Shown here: positions 33,191-41,756 of the stretch, piece by piece
How positions within the stretch are numbered: the stretch's first letter is position 1
Layout of the letters: the number at the start of each line of letters is the position of its first letter
NCBI GenBank assembly: GCA_018333075.1
Contig: BORH01000006.1
Location: forward strand, 62,001 to 126,000
Direction of reading: 5' to 3'
Source of the DNA: Heyndrickxia sporothermodurans
GTDB taxonomy: Bacteria; Bacillota; Bacilli; Bacillales; Bacillaceae_C
Length of the DNA: 64,000 nucleotides
Position numbers and translations under genes: made by a program
Notes under the pieces: generated by a model
The model's database searches: none
The model's input: only the letters and a program-made list of their open reading frames with translations
What the model was told of the DNA's origin: nothing

Positions 33191-34179
33191 CAAAAGGTTA
33201 AAAACACCTTCCTTCCATTTCTATTCGTTGCTTCCGCTGCTTGTACTGCTTTTTTGATCTTTTCAAGTGGATAAAAAGAATCTGGAGCCCCAAGAATAAG
33301 TCTTTTATTTTCTATTAGACGAATTAAAGTAAGAAAGGTTTCCTGCCAGGTTTGTGTGGAGACCTTTGCATTCCAATGACGTAGATGAAAGAGCTTAATA
33401 TTCACCTTTGTTTGCTGAAACACTTTTTTCCATTGGATAGGTATTCCCGATAATAAGCCAATCGTAAGAAAATTCCCGTCAGGCTGAACACGATAGGCAA
33501 GCTCTGTCCCTGCTTCTCCTCCAATGGAATCGATGGCTGCACTTACTCCTCGCCCATTCGTTATTTCCATAATCCTTTTCTGTAGAGATGTTTTTGAAGT
33601 ATTAATTACATGGTCTGCACCAAGCTGCAGCAGCTCTTCTGTATAATGATGATTCCTTGTCACTGCAATAAATTGAAAACCGAGAATTTTAGATAACTGA
33701 GCAAAAATCCGTCCAATAGCCGAACCAGCAGCATTCATTAGTAATACCTTCCCTGGACCCAGTTCTAATATTTCTGTACACGTTACCCAAGCAGTAATTG
33801 GATTAATATACAACTGGGCAGCTACAAAATCCTCTATCGAATCTGGAATCGGTATTGCCAATTCAGCAGGTGCTCGCACCAACCCCTGCCAGGTTCCTTC
33901 CCCTCTTAATGGCAGTACACGTTTTCCAATTAGGTCTTGCGAGACAGATGGACCTACTTCCTCCACCACACCGATTCCTTCATAGCCAGGAATCGTCGGC
34001 AAGGATATTCGATGAGCATACGCCCCTCTGATTGGAATCAAGTCAGAGGGGTTAATTGGAGACATTTTCATCCGAACTAGAACTTCGCCAGTCAGTAGTG
34101 GCTTTACACTTTTATTAACAAGACGTAGAACCTCCTCTGGATTTCCAAACTCATGAAACATAACCGTTGTTGCTTTCAA
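33190..34179 (-). CDS. zinc-free medium-chain dehydrogenase/reductase (quinone or enoyl reductase-like)
   Basis: A 329-residue MDR protein: GHE-type motif replaced by PGYEGIGVVEEVG, catalytic region PINPSDLIPI with Asn/Ser rather than zinc Cys, and NADPH Rossmann motif NAAGSAIGRIF. This is the quinone oxidoreductase/2-enoyl thioester reductase branch. The substrate is unknown. Start TTG 34179 with AAAGGAG eight nt upstream. It is the first gene of an operon that otherwise contains nucleotidyltransferases and a phosphotransferase. Confidence 0.8.
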   Translation of the reverse strand: MKATTVMFHEFGNPEEVLRLVNKSVKPLLTGEVLVRMKMSPINPSDLIPIRGAYAHRISLPTIPGYEGIGVVEEVGPSVSQDLIGKRVLPLRGEGTWQGLVRAPAELAIPIPDSIEDFVAAQLYINPITAWVTCTEILELGPGKVLLMNAAGSAIGRIFAQLSKILGFQFIAVTRNHHYTEELLQLGADHVINTSKTSLQKRIMEITNGRGVSAAIDSIGGEAGTELAYRVQPDGNFLTIGLLSGIPIQWKKVFQQTKVNIKLFHLRHWNAKVSTQTWQETFLTLIRLIENKRLILGAPDSFYPLEKIKKAVQAAEATNRNGRKVFLTF

Positions 34180-34342
34180 AATCGTGTCTCCTTTATATAG
34201 AAATAATATTTTGCTAGATTGTATGTGTTAAATATCTTTTTGATTCCCATCATAATAGTTCTGTACGGGAATCAATTAATATAGTTTTTTTTCTCCACAT
34301 GAATATTATAGCCTTTTTAATACTACTTACTTCTATAAAAAA

Positions 34343-34370
34343 AGCGTTACTTCCTCCAAGAAGTAACGCT
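34343..34370 (-). terminator. terminator after small membrane gene
   Basis: AGCGTTACTTC (34343-34353) and GAAGTAACGCT (34360-34370) form an 11-bp stem; on the minus strand it is followed by TTTTTTT. Confidence 0.9.
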
Positions 34371-34375
34371 AAGTG

Positions 34376-34588
34376 TTAAGATTTTTTCAGGTGATTGATT
34401 GTATAAACAAAGCTAGATAAAAAGACAAGGACAAAGATGATGATTGATCCTGTAGACAGAAAGTCCCTTTGCTTGATATTCGTAAACAAACTGACGATAC
34501 TACCAATTACATAGTTTGCACTAATAACGAATAAAGCAATAACCGCACTTGCAATAATACCTTTACTATAATAAATAAGATTTTCCAC
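34376..34588 (-). CDS. small two-helix membrane protein
   Basis: A 70-residue protein with two hydrophobic segments (about 10-32 and 42-62), ending INHLKKS. No known function. GTG 34588 is taken as start because GGGAG lies about seven nt upstream; a longer frame reaches into the AraC gene. It follows the AraC-type regulator by 16 nt and is probably co-transcribed with it. Confidence 0.65.
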   Translation of the reverse strand: MENLIYYSKGIIASAVIALFVISANYVIGSIVSLFTNIKQRDFLSTGSIIIFVLVFLSSFVYTINHLKKS

Positions 34589-34604
34589 AAATATCTCCCT
34601 ACCT

Positions 34605-35486
34605 TTACATTTCAAAGGACAGATTCATTGGCTCGTCTTGAATGTCATAAGTAACTTCAATATTAGTTGTGGGCGTACGCTCATCTACCTCCTCAAATTT
34701 AAAATGATCCGCCCAAGCATGGCCTTTGCCGGAAAGAAGGACACCAAAAGAGATGGTTGAACTATTTTCTGGAATATCGAGAACAACCGTATATAAATTC
34801 CAATTTGTATCCTTTACAATGGGGCGATCGCTCATATTATCAAATTGGAGAACATCTCCTGAAGCGTTATCCACTCTCATCCACAAACCGCAAAAGCCAT
34901 CTATCTTTTCTGTTTTGATAAAAGCAGACATTTTCAAGCGTTTCCCAATAAAATTCTTTGCTTTAAATTGCTGCATCATCGTTGCAAATTCTTCTTGTGT
35001 TGAAACGGTCACTGACCGTAGATAACCCGAACACTTTCCTTGATGAACATTTTTTGTATCAATTCCCATTTCATAATTGTACGGATGACTACCCGTAAGA
35101 AACCATCCTTTTATTACTTGCTGTTGCTCCATTTTATCTCCTCCATTTTTTTTCAAAATCGAACTCATGACTCGCCGATATTCTCCAGGCGGCATCTGAT
35201 ATACCTTTTTAAATGCACGGGTAAACGATTCAGGCGCCCCGAAGCAATAATGATAGGCAATTTGAATGATCGATTCATTTGTTTCCACTAACATGCTTGC
35301 CGCACTAGTTAATCTTCTAATTCGTATATAATCCCCTATTGTCATACCTACCTCATTTTGAAATACTCTTAAAAAATGAAACTTTGAAAATCCAGAATAA
35401 GAAGCAACTGAGTCAACAGAAAGAGGTTGATGTAGATTTTCCTCTATATGGCTAATTGCCTTCTGTATAATAGGCTGATAGCTCAT
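34605..35486 (-). CDS. AraC-family regulator with C-terminal beta-sandwich domain
   Basis: A 293-residue regulator with the order reversed from classic AraC: the two HTH units come first (about 1-105; FSKFHFLRVFQNEVGMTIGD and GAPESFTRAFKKVYQMPPGE), and a domain of about 165 residues rich in beta strands follows (KRLKMSAFIKTEKIDGFCGL, WADHFKFEEV). That tail resembles carbohydrate-binding-like folds found in similar Bacillus regulators. The ligand is unknown. AGGAGG lies seven nt before ATG 35486. Confidence 0.85.
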   Translation of the reverse strand: MSYQPIIQKAISHIEENLHQPLSVDSVASYSGFSKFHFLRVFQNEVGMTIGDYIRIRRLTSAASMLVETNESIIQIAYHYCFGAPESFTRAFKKVYQMPPGEYRRVMSSILKKNGGDKMEQQQVIKGWFLTGSHPYNYEMGIDTKNVHQGKCSGYLRSVTVSTQEEFATMMQQFKAKNFIGKRLKMSAFIKTEKIDGFCGLWMRVDNASGDVLQFDNMSDRPIVKDTNWNLYTVVLDIPENSSTISFGVLLSGKGHAWADHFKFEEVDERTPTTNIEVTYDIQDEPMNLSFEM

Positions 35487-35590
35487 CATCACACCTCCTT
35501 TTTTAAGCTTTTTTCATAAAATTCTTTTCTAATATAAAATTACCAAAACATTTCCTTCGTTTCTTGATATTTATTGCTAAATTGGAAAAT

Positions 35591-35615
35591 AAAAAACCCT
35601 TCTAAAAATAGAAGG
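35591..35615 (-). terminator. terminator after the HAD pseudogene
   Basis: On the minus strand CCTTCTA pairs with TAGAAGG across a 4-nt loop and is followed by a T-run. Confidence 0.75.
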
Positions 35616-35619
35616 ATTC

Positions 35620-36282
35620 TCATTCAAGTAATTCCATAATTTTAGACGGTCGATTCAAACCTGGGAATGCTTCATTCCTCATCCATTCAGGTAGAAACCA
35701 TATTGCTTGATACGCAATCATTCCAACATCTGCTGCACCTTGGAGTTCATTTGATCCACCATCCCCTATAAAAATAGAATGATCTGGTTCCACACCTAAA
35801 TGATTGCATGCCTTTAAATAAATTTCTGAATTTGGCTTAGAGCATTTCTCTTTATAGGAAAAAATAATATCATCAAAGAATTCAGGTAAAGCGCAAGTCG
35901 CCTATGACTCCACCTCTTCTGGTGTACAGTTACTAATTAGCCCGAGCTGCATTCCACGTTTTTTTAAATCTGAAAGAGTTTGAAGGATCTCTTCATTCAT
36001 ATTTTTAAAAGGAAGAAATTTCACTCTTTTTCTTTCTTGATAAGCAAAATCAATCTGTTCCTTATCAATAGGAATATTATAGATCTTAAAAATATCGACC
36101 AAAACACTTTGATAGGTGGAAAAAGTTCCATCCATTCTTCTCTCCTGTCTTAGCCTCCATTCTTTTTTAAACAAAGACTCCTCCATATCAAATCCAGCAA
36201 TTACATGTGACTTTTCCTTTTTGCCATTTATCCATTCAGTGACTAATGTTTCAAACAAATCAAAGAAAATTGCTTGGACCAT
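35620..36282 (-). pseudogene. HAD-superfamily hydrolase with in-frame amber stop
   Basis: The N-terminal half (MVQAIFFDLFETLVTEW, GLISNCTPEEVES) has HAD motifs I and II. A TAG at 35902-35904 ends it, yet the same frame continues ATCALPEFFDDIIFSYKEKC, motif III SKPNSEIYLKACNHLG and motif IV IFIGDGGSNELQGA to a stop at 35620. Changing one base (TAG to TGG or CAG) would give an intact 220-residue phosphatase-like enzyme. ATG 36282 follows GGGGTGGGG. It could be a true nonsense mutation or an error. Confidence 0.85.
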
Positions 36283-36469
36283 TTTCCCCACCCCATTTAT
36301 GATCTTCCTCTCTTTTATTCTTTACATATTATGATTTTCCTCCTACTTCCATACTTATCAGTTGTAATCCACTAGAGATAGTTGACTAAAACGAACGAAT
36401 GTTCTATACTATTTGGAGCTAGTATTTTTAGAATAAAAAGAAATTTTCATCCAAGTTAGGAGGTATACT

Positions 36470-37000
36470 ATGAAAAATTCAGCGCTGTTAATTATTGATG
36501 TTCAAAATGAAATGTTTTTAGAAGAAAATCCTGTTTTTCATTCGGAAAAACTACTCCACAATTTAAAGCAACTTATAAACAATGCACGAAGCAACGGTGT
36601 TCCAATCTTCTATATCCAGCACAATGACAGTTCATTACAGAATGGTACAGAGTTATGGAAAATACACCCAGAAATCTCCCCTTCCTCATCCGATATTACT
36701 ATTCAGAAAACAACGCCAGATTCATTTCATCGCACCAATTTATATGAAGAGCTAATGAAACAAAATATCAATCATCTCATTATTACTGGCATACAAAGTG
36801 AAATATGTATAGACACTACTTGTCGTCGAGCCTTTAGTTTGGGATATGACATCACATTAGTAACTGACGCCCATAGTACTTGGAGCTCCTCAGAGTTATC
36901 TGCTCAACAAATAATCAATCATCATAATCAAGTATTAAGATGGTTTGCTGAAACGAAAGAAACAAAAGAGATTATCAGAAAAAACGAAGACAACAATTAA
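36470..37000 (+). CDS. cysteine hydrolase (isochorismatase-like)
   Basis: A 176-residue isochorismatase/nicotinamidase-fold enzyme with the catalytic triad D10 (LLIIDVQNEMF), K80 (IQKTTPDSF) and C113 (GIQSEICIDTT). Substrates in this family include isochorismate, nicotinamide and N-carbamoyl compounds; the metal-binding residues of nicotinamidase are not evident, so a general amidase is likelier. Strong ribosome site TAGGAGG. A terminator overlaps its stop. Confidence 0.85.
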   Translation: MKNSALLIIDVQNEMFLEENPVFHSEKLLHNLKQLINNARSNGVPIFYIQHNDSSLQNGTELWKIHPEISPSSSDITIQKTTPDSFHRTNLYEELMKQNINHLIITGIQSEICIDTTCRRAFSLGYDITLVTDAHSTWSSSELSAQQIINHHNQVLRWFAETKETKEIIRKNEDNN

Positions 37001-37017
37001 TCGTTGTCTTCCTTTAT
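36986..37017 (+). terminator. terminator after isochorismatase-like gene
   Basis: GAAGACAAC (36986-36994) pairs with GTTGTCTTC (37003-37011), followed by CTTTATTT. The stop codon is in the loop. Confidence 0.8.
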
Positions 37018-37044
37018 TTCCTACTTGCTAAAAAAAGAATTTCA

Positions 37045-37074
37045 TTGACTTTTATTATGTATTAACCATATAAT
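37045..37074 (+). promoter_or_regulatory. sigma-A promoter with inverted repeats, Bce-type ABC operon
   Basis: TTGACT (37045-37050), 18 nt, TATAAT (37069-37074). ATACAC at 37073-37078 pairs with GTGTAT at 37086-37091, an inverted repeat over the -10 and start site; GTGTATG also pairs with CATACAC at 37105-37111. This suggests an operator here. Confidence 0.7.
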
Positions 37075-37136
37075 ACACTTATCTAGTGTATGAACGACTT
37101 AATACATACACACAAAATGATAAAGGAGGAAAGACA

Positions 37137-37910
37137 ATGGAAATATTAACTGTACGTAATCTAGGTAAAATATATAAAGGCATGGTTCATTACGAAGCAC
37201 TACGCAATATCAATTTAACAATCAATCAAGGTGAATTCGTTGGTATTATGGGGCCTTCTGGAAGCGGGAAAACAACATTATTAAATATGATTTCAACGAT
37301 TGATCGCCCTACATCAGGTGAAATTCGCATTGGTAGAGACGATCCGTATCAATTGTCCCATAAGAAGCTTGCTATTTTTCGCAGACGCGAGTTAGGATTT
37401 GTTTTTCAATCATTTAACTTGCTTTCCACTCTTACTGTAAAAGAAAATATCGTACTTCCTCTAACACTTGATGGTGTTGATTTAAATGAGATGAACAGAA
37501 GAGTGAATCTGTTTGCTGAGAAGCTGGGTATCTCTTCCATTTTAAATAAACGAACATACGAAATTTCAGGTGGACAGGCTCAGAGAACAGCAATTGCGAG
37601 AGCTCTTATCAATCAGCCAAAGCTGCTTCTTGCAGATGAACCAACTGGAAATCTAGATTCAAAGGCAGCGCGTGATGTAATGGGGATTCTAGAAAAGCTA
37701 AATAAAGAGGAAAAGACAACAATGATGCTTGTCACACATGATCCTGTTGCTGCAAGCTATTGTAACCGTGTCGTCTTCATTAAAGATGGCAAGCTCGATA
37801 ATGAAATTGAATGTGGAAATAATCGGTCCGACTTTTATCAAAAAATCATTGAAAAACTATCGCTTATTGGAGGGAATGAAAATGAATCTTCGCCAATTCG
37901 CCATACATAA
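37137..37910 (+). CDS. ABC transporter ATP-binding protein, BceA-like
   Basis: A 257-residue MacB/BceA-type ATPase: Walker A GPSGSGKT, signature SGGQAQR (usually SGGQQQR), Walker B LLLADEPTGNLD, H-loop THDP. With the FtsX-like permease downstream it forms a Bce-type transporter, which in Bacilli detoxifies cell-wall-active peptides such as bacitracin. ATG 37137 follows AAAGGAGG. The usual two-component regulator pair is missing next to it. Its end overlaps the permease start by 29 nt. Confidence 0.88.
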   Translation: MEILTVRNLGKIYKGMVHYEALRNINLTINQGEFVGIMGPSGSGKTTLLNMISTIDRPTSGEIRIGRDDPYQLSHKKLAIFRRRELGFVFQSFNLLSTLTVKENIVLPLTLDGVDLNEMNRRVNLFAEKLGISSILNKRTYEISGGQAQRTAIARALINQPKLLLADEPTGNLDSKAARDVMGILEKLNKEEKTTMMLVTHDPVAASYCNRVVFIKDGKLDNEIECGNNRSDFYQKIIEKLSLIGGNENESSPIRHT

Positions 37911-39792
37911 CGTTCTACGCAATCGGCGTACTTATATGGCTTACTTTCTCAGCAGTGCCTTTTCAGTAATGATTTTTTTCACTTATTCACTGCTTTTATT
38001 TCATCCCGATTTACAAGGTGAGCTCAAATCAACAAGTGATACGATTAGTGCGTTGGGATCTATGGGAATGAGAGTGGCACAAGTCATCATATTCATTTTC
38101 TCATTTTTCTTTTTGCTATATTCAGTTAGCGCCTTTTTAAAGCTAAGAAAAAAGGAATTTGGTATTCTTACCATTTTAGGGATGGCAAGAAATCAATTTC
38201 ATCGACTTCTTTTTATTGAAAATATGGTAATTGGCTTCGCCTCAATTATTGCTGGAATTACTGTAGGAATTATTTTCTCTAAGTTTATTTTAGCGATTTG
38301 TGCAAATATCCTGGCGATCGATCAAGGTCTCAAATTTTATGTACCTATGAAAGCGATATGGATGACTGCCGGTGCATTTCTGTTACTTTTTCTTTTGATT
38401 TCTCTTTTTACATCAAGACTAATCAAGAATAGTACTGTTATAGAGCTTGTGAAGTCAGAGGAAAAACCAAAACCGGAACCGAAAGCCTCATTATGGCTAT
38501 CATTACTTGCAGTCATCTTAATTGCTACGGGATATGGAATGGTCCTTTGTTTTGCGATTCTACAAATGTTTTCTATTACTTTATTATTTTCAGGGGTTGG
38601 TCTGACCATTCTAGGAACCTATTTCCTATTCACTCAATTAAGTGTATATGCGTTCCGATCGTTGAAAAATCGCGATTATATCTTTTTTAAGAGAACAAAT
38701 ATACTTACCATTTCAGAACTAATGTATCGAATGAAAGATAATGCCGTCATGTTTTTCTTAGTTGCTATCATCTCAGCAGCAGCATTTACGGGGATTGGGA
38801 CTTGTTTAGCATTAGGGAATCCAGGTCTTTCAGAAATGACAAATCCCTATGCATTCAGTTATAGTTCTACGGACAAGCAAAAGGAAAAGCAAACGATTGA
38901 ACACATTCAACAAGAATTAACGAAAGCAAAATTTTCCTATAAGATGGGTTCCTATACCCCGATTTATACTACTACTGGGGTGACCTTAATTAAACAAAGC
39001 GATTATAACAGTTTAGCAAAGGCACTGGGATATAAAACCGAAGATCTTTCCAAAAATCAAGCAATATTAACACCAACGACTGTTTCACAAAAAAATAGCT
39101 GGAGGTTGGAGGGAGAAAATACGAAGGAATTAGAGGTTCAGCTTGAAGATTTTTCAACGAAGATTCAAATAAAAAAAGCAACTTCATATATTGTCTTACC
39201 TGATGTGGGAAATAATACTGTGGTCATTTCAGATCAGTTATTTGAAAAGATTGCTAGTAAAGAAAAAGAGGAAGAATCCTCCTATACTGAATTTCAATTT
39301 GTTGTAAATGATTGGCAAAAAACAAAAGATGTAGCCCATCAATTAATGAAAGACATTAATAAGGACGGTTATTATTTAAATGCTCTCATTCTTAATTGGA
39401 CGGCCTCTAAGCAACAAAATGGACTATTATTGATTTTAAGCGGACTAGTCGGAATCGTATTCTTTACCTTTGCAGCAAGCTTTATCTATTTCCGTCTTTA
39501 CGCTGATTTAGATAGAGATGAACAGCAATATCGCATGATTTCTAAGGTTGGATTAAGCAAAAGAGAATTAAATCAAATTTTGTCTCGTCAATTAATTCTT
39601 TTATTCTTCCTTCCGATGGTAATGGCAGTCATTCATAGCTCTGTTGCATTTTTTGCACTACAACGTCTTGTTGATTTCTCTGTCATTAAATCATCGTTAT
39701 ATATCTTTGCTTGTTTCCTCGCTGTGCAATTAGTCTACTTTTTGATTGCCCGTTGGCGCTATTTGAATCATTTGTATAAAAAGATTGTATAA
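37882..39792 (+). CDS. FtsX-family ABC permease, BceB-like
   Basis: A 636-residue permease. It has about ten membrane segments, with one large extracytoplasmic domain at about 310-515 (starts near NPYAFSYSSTDKQKEK). This topology and size are those of BceB/YxdM-type permeases, whose big loop recognises peptide antibiotics and signals to the cognate kinase. ATG 37882 is chosen since TTGGAGGG lies just upstream, inside the ATPase gene. Substrate not known. No kinase gene is nearby. Confidence 0.88.
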   Translation: MNLRQFAIHNVLRNRRTYMAYFLSSAFSVMIFFTYSLLLFHPDLQGELKSTSDTISALGSMGMRVAQVIIFIFSFFFLLYSVSAFLKLRKKEFGILTILGMARNQFHRLLFIENMVIGFASIIAGITVGIIFSKFILAICANILAIDQGLKFYVPMKAIWMTAGAFLLLFLLISLFTSRLIKNSTVIELVKSEEKPKPEPKASLWLSLLAVILIATGYGMVLCFAILQMFSITLLFSGVGLTILGTYFLFTQLSVYAFRSLKNRDYIFFKRTNILTISELMYRMKDNAVMFFLVAIISAAAFTGIGTCLALGNPGLSEMTNPYAFSYSSTDKQKEKQTIEHIQQELTKAKFSYKMGSYTPIYTTTGVTLIKQSDYNSLAKALGYKTEDLSKNQAILTPTTVSQKNSWRLEGENTKELEVQLEDFSTKIQIKKATSYIVLPDVGNNTVVISDQLFEKIASKEKEEESSYTEFQFVVNDWQKTKDVAHQLMKDINKDGYYLNALILNWTASKQQNGLLLILSGLVGIVFFTFAASFIYFRLYADLDRDEQQYRMISKVGLSKRELNQILSRQLILLFFLPMVMAVIHSSVAFFALQRLVDFSVIKSSLYIFACFLAVQLVYFLIARWRYLNHLYKKIV

Positions 39793-39802
39793 GGAAAAAA
39801 GG

Positions 39803-39843
39803 GGTTGTCCTAAAAGTAAAGTGTCAAGCACTTTCGGACAACC
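39803..39843. terminator. bidirectional terminator
   Basis: GGTTGTCC (39803-39810) pairs with GGACAACC (39836-39843); an inner stem AAAGTG/CACTTT extends it. It lies between the permease and the convergent FMN reductase gene. Confidence 0.8.
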
Positions 39844-39852
39844 TCTTTCTTA

Positions 39853-40407
39853 CTATTTACTTAATGATTGCTGTTGTTCAAACCATTTGATAAAGTTATC
39901 AACTACAAGATCTAGGAATTTAACAGTCGGTTCATGAGTGATCTTCCCGGCTTCATCCATTTTTTCATGAACAGCTCCAATATATACTTCATTCCCGGGT
40001 AAGAGAGATGCACCCACTCCAGGGCAAAATAATATATCACGCAAATGTTGTTGGGCACGAACCGTACCTAATGTTCCCATAGTTGCACCCATAATCCACG
40101 ATGGTTTTCCAATTAGCACTTTCTCCACACGAGATAACCAATCAATTGCATTTTTTAGCACACCTGGGATGGAATAATTATATTCAGGTGTTATCCATAG
40201 GACTGCGTCAGCGGCAGCTACTTTTCCTTTAAATGCTGTTACAGCTTCAGATGGATTCATTTCAATATCTTGATCATAATGAGGAAGTTCACGAACACTC
40301 AGTATTTCGAGATCAAAACGATCCTTGTATCGTTCTTGGATATATTTTGCAAGCTTTAAATTATATGATTCTTTCCGAATACTTCCGACAATGGCTACAA
40401 CTTTCAT
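39853..40407 (-). CDS. NADPH-dependent FMN reductase
   Basis: A 184-residue flavodoxin-like reductase: GSIRKESYNLKLAKYI (FMN phosphate loop) and TPEYNYSIPGVLKNAIDWLS, the family signature. Related proteins reduce azo dyes, quinones or FMN. ATG 40407 follows GGAGG by seven nt; the longer frame is unlikely. The gene is preceded by a palindrome like the one before the adjacent MarR gene, so it probably belongs to that regulon. Confidence 0.88.
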   Translation of the reverse strand: MKVVAIVGSIRKESYNLKLAKYIQERYKDRFDLEILSVRELPHYDQDIEMNPSEAVTAFKGKVAAADAVLWITPEYNYSIPGVLKNAIDWLSRVEKVLIGKPSWIMGATMGTLGTVRAQQHLRDILFCPGVGASLLPGNEVYIGAVHEKMDEAGKITHEPTVKFLDLVVDNFIKWFEQQQSLSK

Positions 40408-40430
40408 TTCAATACCTCCAATTAATTTAA

Positions 40431-40450
40431 ATAGTTGATATAGCAACTAT
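40431..40450. promoter_or_regulatory. MarR-type operator before FMN reductase gene
   Basis: ATAGTTG (40431-40437) and CAACTAT (40444-40450) around ATATAG; the core GTTGATATAGCAAC differs at one position from the perfect palindrome at 40919-40932. Confidence 0.7.
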
Positions 40451-40470
40451 CATATATTGTTAAAGTAACT

Positions 40471-40902
40471 TTAAGATTCAGATACATTCTCTCGAACCTT
40501 TGTTAAAAGTCTTTGTAGTTCAACAATTTCTTCACATGTCAATCCATTTTTGATAGCCTGAACAATCTGTTTATTGATTGGAATAACCTTTTCTCCAAGC
40601 TTTCTTCCAGTCTCTGTTAAAAAAATCTCTATGGCACGACGATCAATTGAACATGTTTCCCTGCGAATATACCCTTTTCTTTCAAGGGTAGATAGCATTC
40701 GAGTAATACTAGATTTATCTTTTCCTAACCTAGCTGCAATTTCATTTTGTGAAATTCCTTCTCTTTCCCAAAGAATAGCCATAACTAGGTTTTGCTCTGA
40801 GGTTAACTGAAATCCTGCTAATTGTTTGTTTACATAGCCAGTAATTTCTAAATCAACCGCGTGAATAAAGACTCCTAAATTCTCTAAAGGTTCATATTTC
40901 AT
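40471..40902 (-). CDS. MarR-family transcriptional regulator
   Basis: A 143-residue winged-helix regulator: HTH GISQNEIAARLGKDKSSITR and wing LERKGYIRRETCSIDRRAIE, then a helical dimer end. A Cys in the wing region could sense electrophiles or oxidants, but this is not certain. Palindromes of the form GTTGATATATCAAC lie before both this gene and the FMN reductase downstream, so it probably represses itself and the reductase. Confidence 0.88.
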   Translation of the reverse strand: MKYEPLENLGVFIHAVDLEITGYVNKQLAGFQLTSEQNLVMAILWEREGISQNEIAARLGKDKSSITRMLSTLERKGYIRRETCSIDRRAIEIFLTETGRKLGEKVIPINKQIVQAIKNGLTCEEIVELQRLLTKVRENVSES

Positions 40903-40918
40903 ATCATCACCCTAATTA

Positions 40919-40932
40919 GTTGATATATCAAC
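40919..40932. promoter_or_regulatory. perfect 14-bp palindrome, MarR autoregulatory operator
   Basis: GTTGATATATCAAC is its own reverse complement and ends 17 nt upstream of the marR-like start, where it should overlap the promoter or leader. A close copy precedes the FMN reductase gene. Confidence 0.75.
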
Positions 40933-41003
40933 AATTGCAAAATCCATTTTATCAAAAAGAAAAAGCAGGTGTCAATTCAAAGAATCCATCATCTTAGAAA
41001 CTG

Positions 41004-41756
41004 TTAACGATATGTTTGATTGCTCCTAATTTCTGATAACATATTTTTAGCAAATCGAATAAGTAGACTATTATCCCATCTTATCTCTTCCTTTGAGCCT
41101 AAATAGATAGCCAAGCTATTTTTAACAATCTCTTTATACCGCTCATCAACAGCATTCATCCCCCACTCGCCACCTTCTTTTTTTGATGCGACGACGCCCT
41201 CTTTAATATAGTAAAGCACCCTGCAAAGATTTAGAGTATAATAAACTGGATTCTTTACAATTTCCTGTTCTGCGTTCTCAATATCATACATAATTGATTG
41301 AAGATAATGTGTAGGCGGAACCGGTTTAAATACTTCTTTAATTGATTTACCAAACAAGCATTTCCCTCGTTCATAGGTCACAACTAAATGAGCAGCTAAA
41401 TCTGGATCTACAGAATCTCCGCAAATATAGTGTGGATCATTTAAATACCTATCTCGGTGCACTTTTGAATAATGAAGTTCAAATGGTGTAGGGTGATGAA
41501 GCTCTATTACTTCATGTTCTAACAGTATACTCATTTCTAATGGATATTCATTTAATGCCAATAAATCTTGAATAATCTTTTTCTTTAGTTCTTTTGGTAT
41601 TTTGTCCTTTATAATTACTAAAATATCAACATCACTATTTTCGGGATGAAAACATTCCATTGCTAATGAACCATGTAAATAAATGCCTACTAAATTTGAT
41701 CCTAATCGGTTTTGAAATACTGTACAAATCTTATGAAGGTATGCTTCAACAGACAT
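41004..41756 (-). CDS. AadA/ANT(9)-like nucleotidyltransferase
   Basis: A 250-residue protein with the layout of spectinomycin/streptomycin adenylyltransferases: nucleotidyltransferase core GIYLHGSLAMECFHPENSDV then DILVII (GS..DVD), and a C-terminal four-helix domain (DUF4111 type) with LNLCRVLYYIKEGVVASKKE and GEWGMNAV. This resembles AadA and ANT(9) well, so drug modification is possible but unproven. It overlaps the stop of grpB-like gene by one base (TAATG). Confidence 0.8.
   Translation of the reverse strand: MSVEAYLHKICTVFQNRLGSNLVGIYLHGSLAMECFHPENSDVDILVIIKDKIPKELKKKIIQDLLALNEYPLEMSILLEHEVIELHHPTPFELHYSKVHRDRYLNDPHYICGDSVDPDLAAHLVVTYERGKCLFGKSIKEVFKPVPPTHYLQSIMYDIENAEQEIVKNPVYYTLNLCRVLYYIKEGVVASKKEGGEWGMNAVDERYKEIVKNSLAIYLGSKEEIRWDNSLLIRFAKNMLSEIRSNQTYR

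Noticed and set aside
38337-38609. A 90-codon minus-strand frame within the ABC permease gene
   Set aside because: Shadow of a strongly supported membrane protein; no ribosome site.
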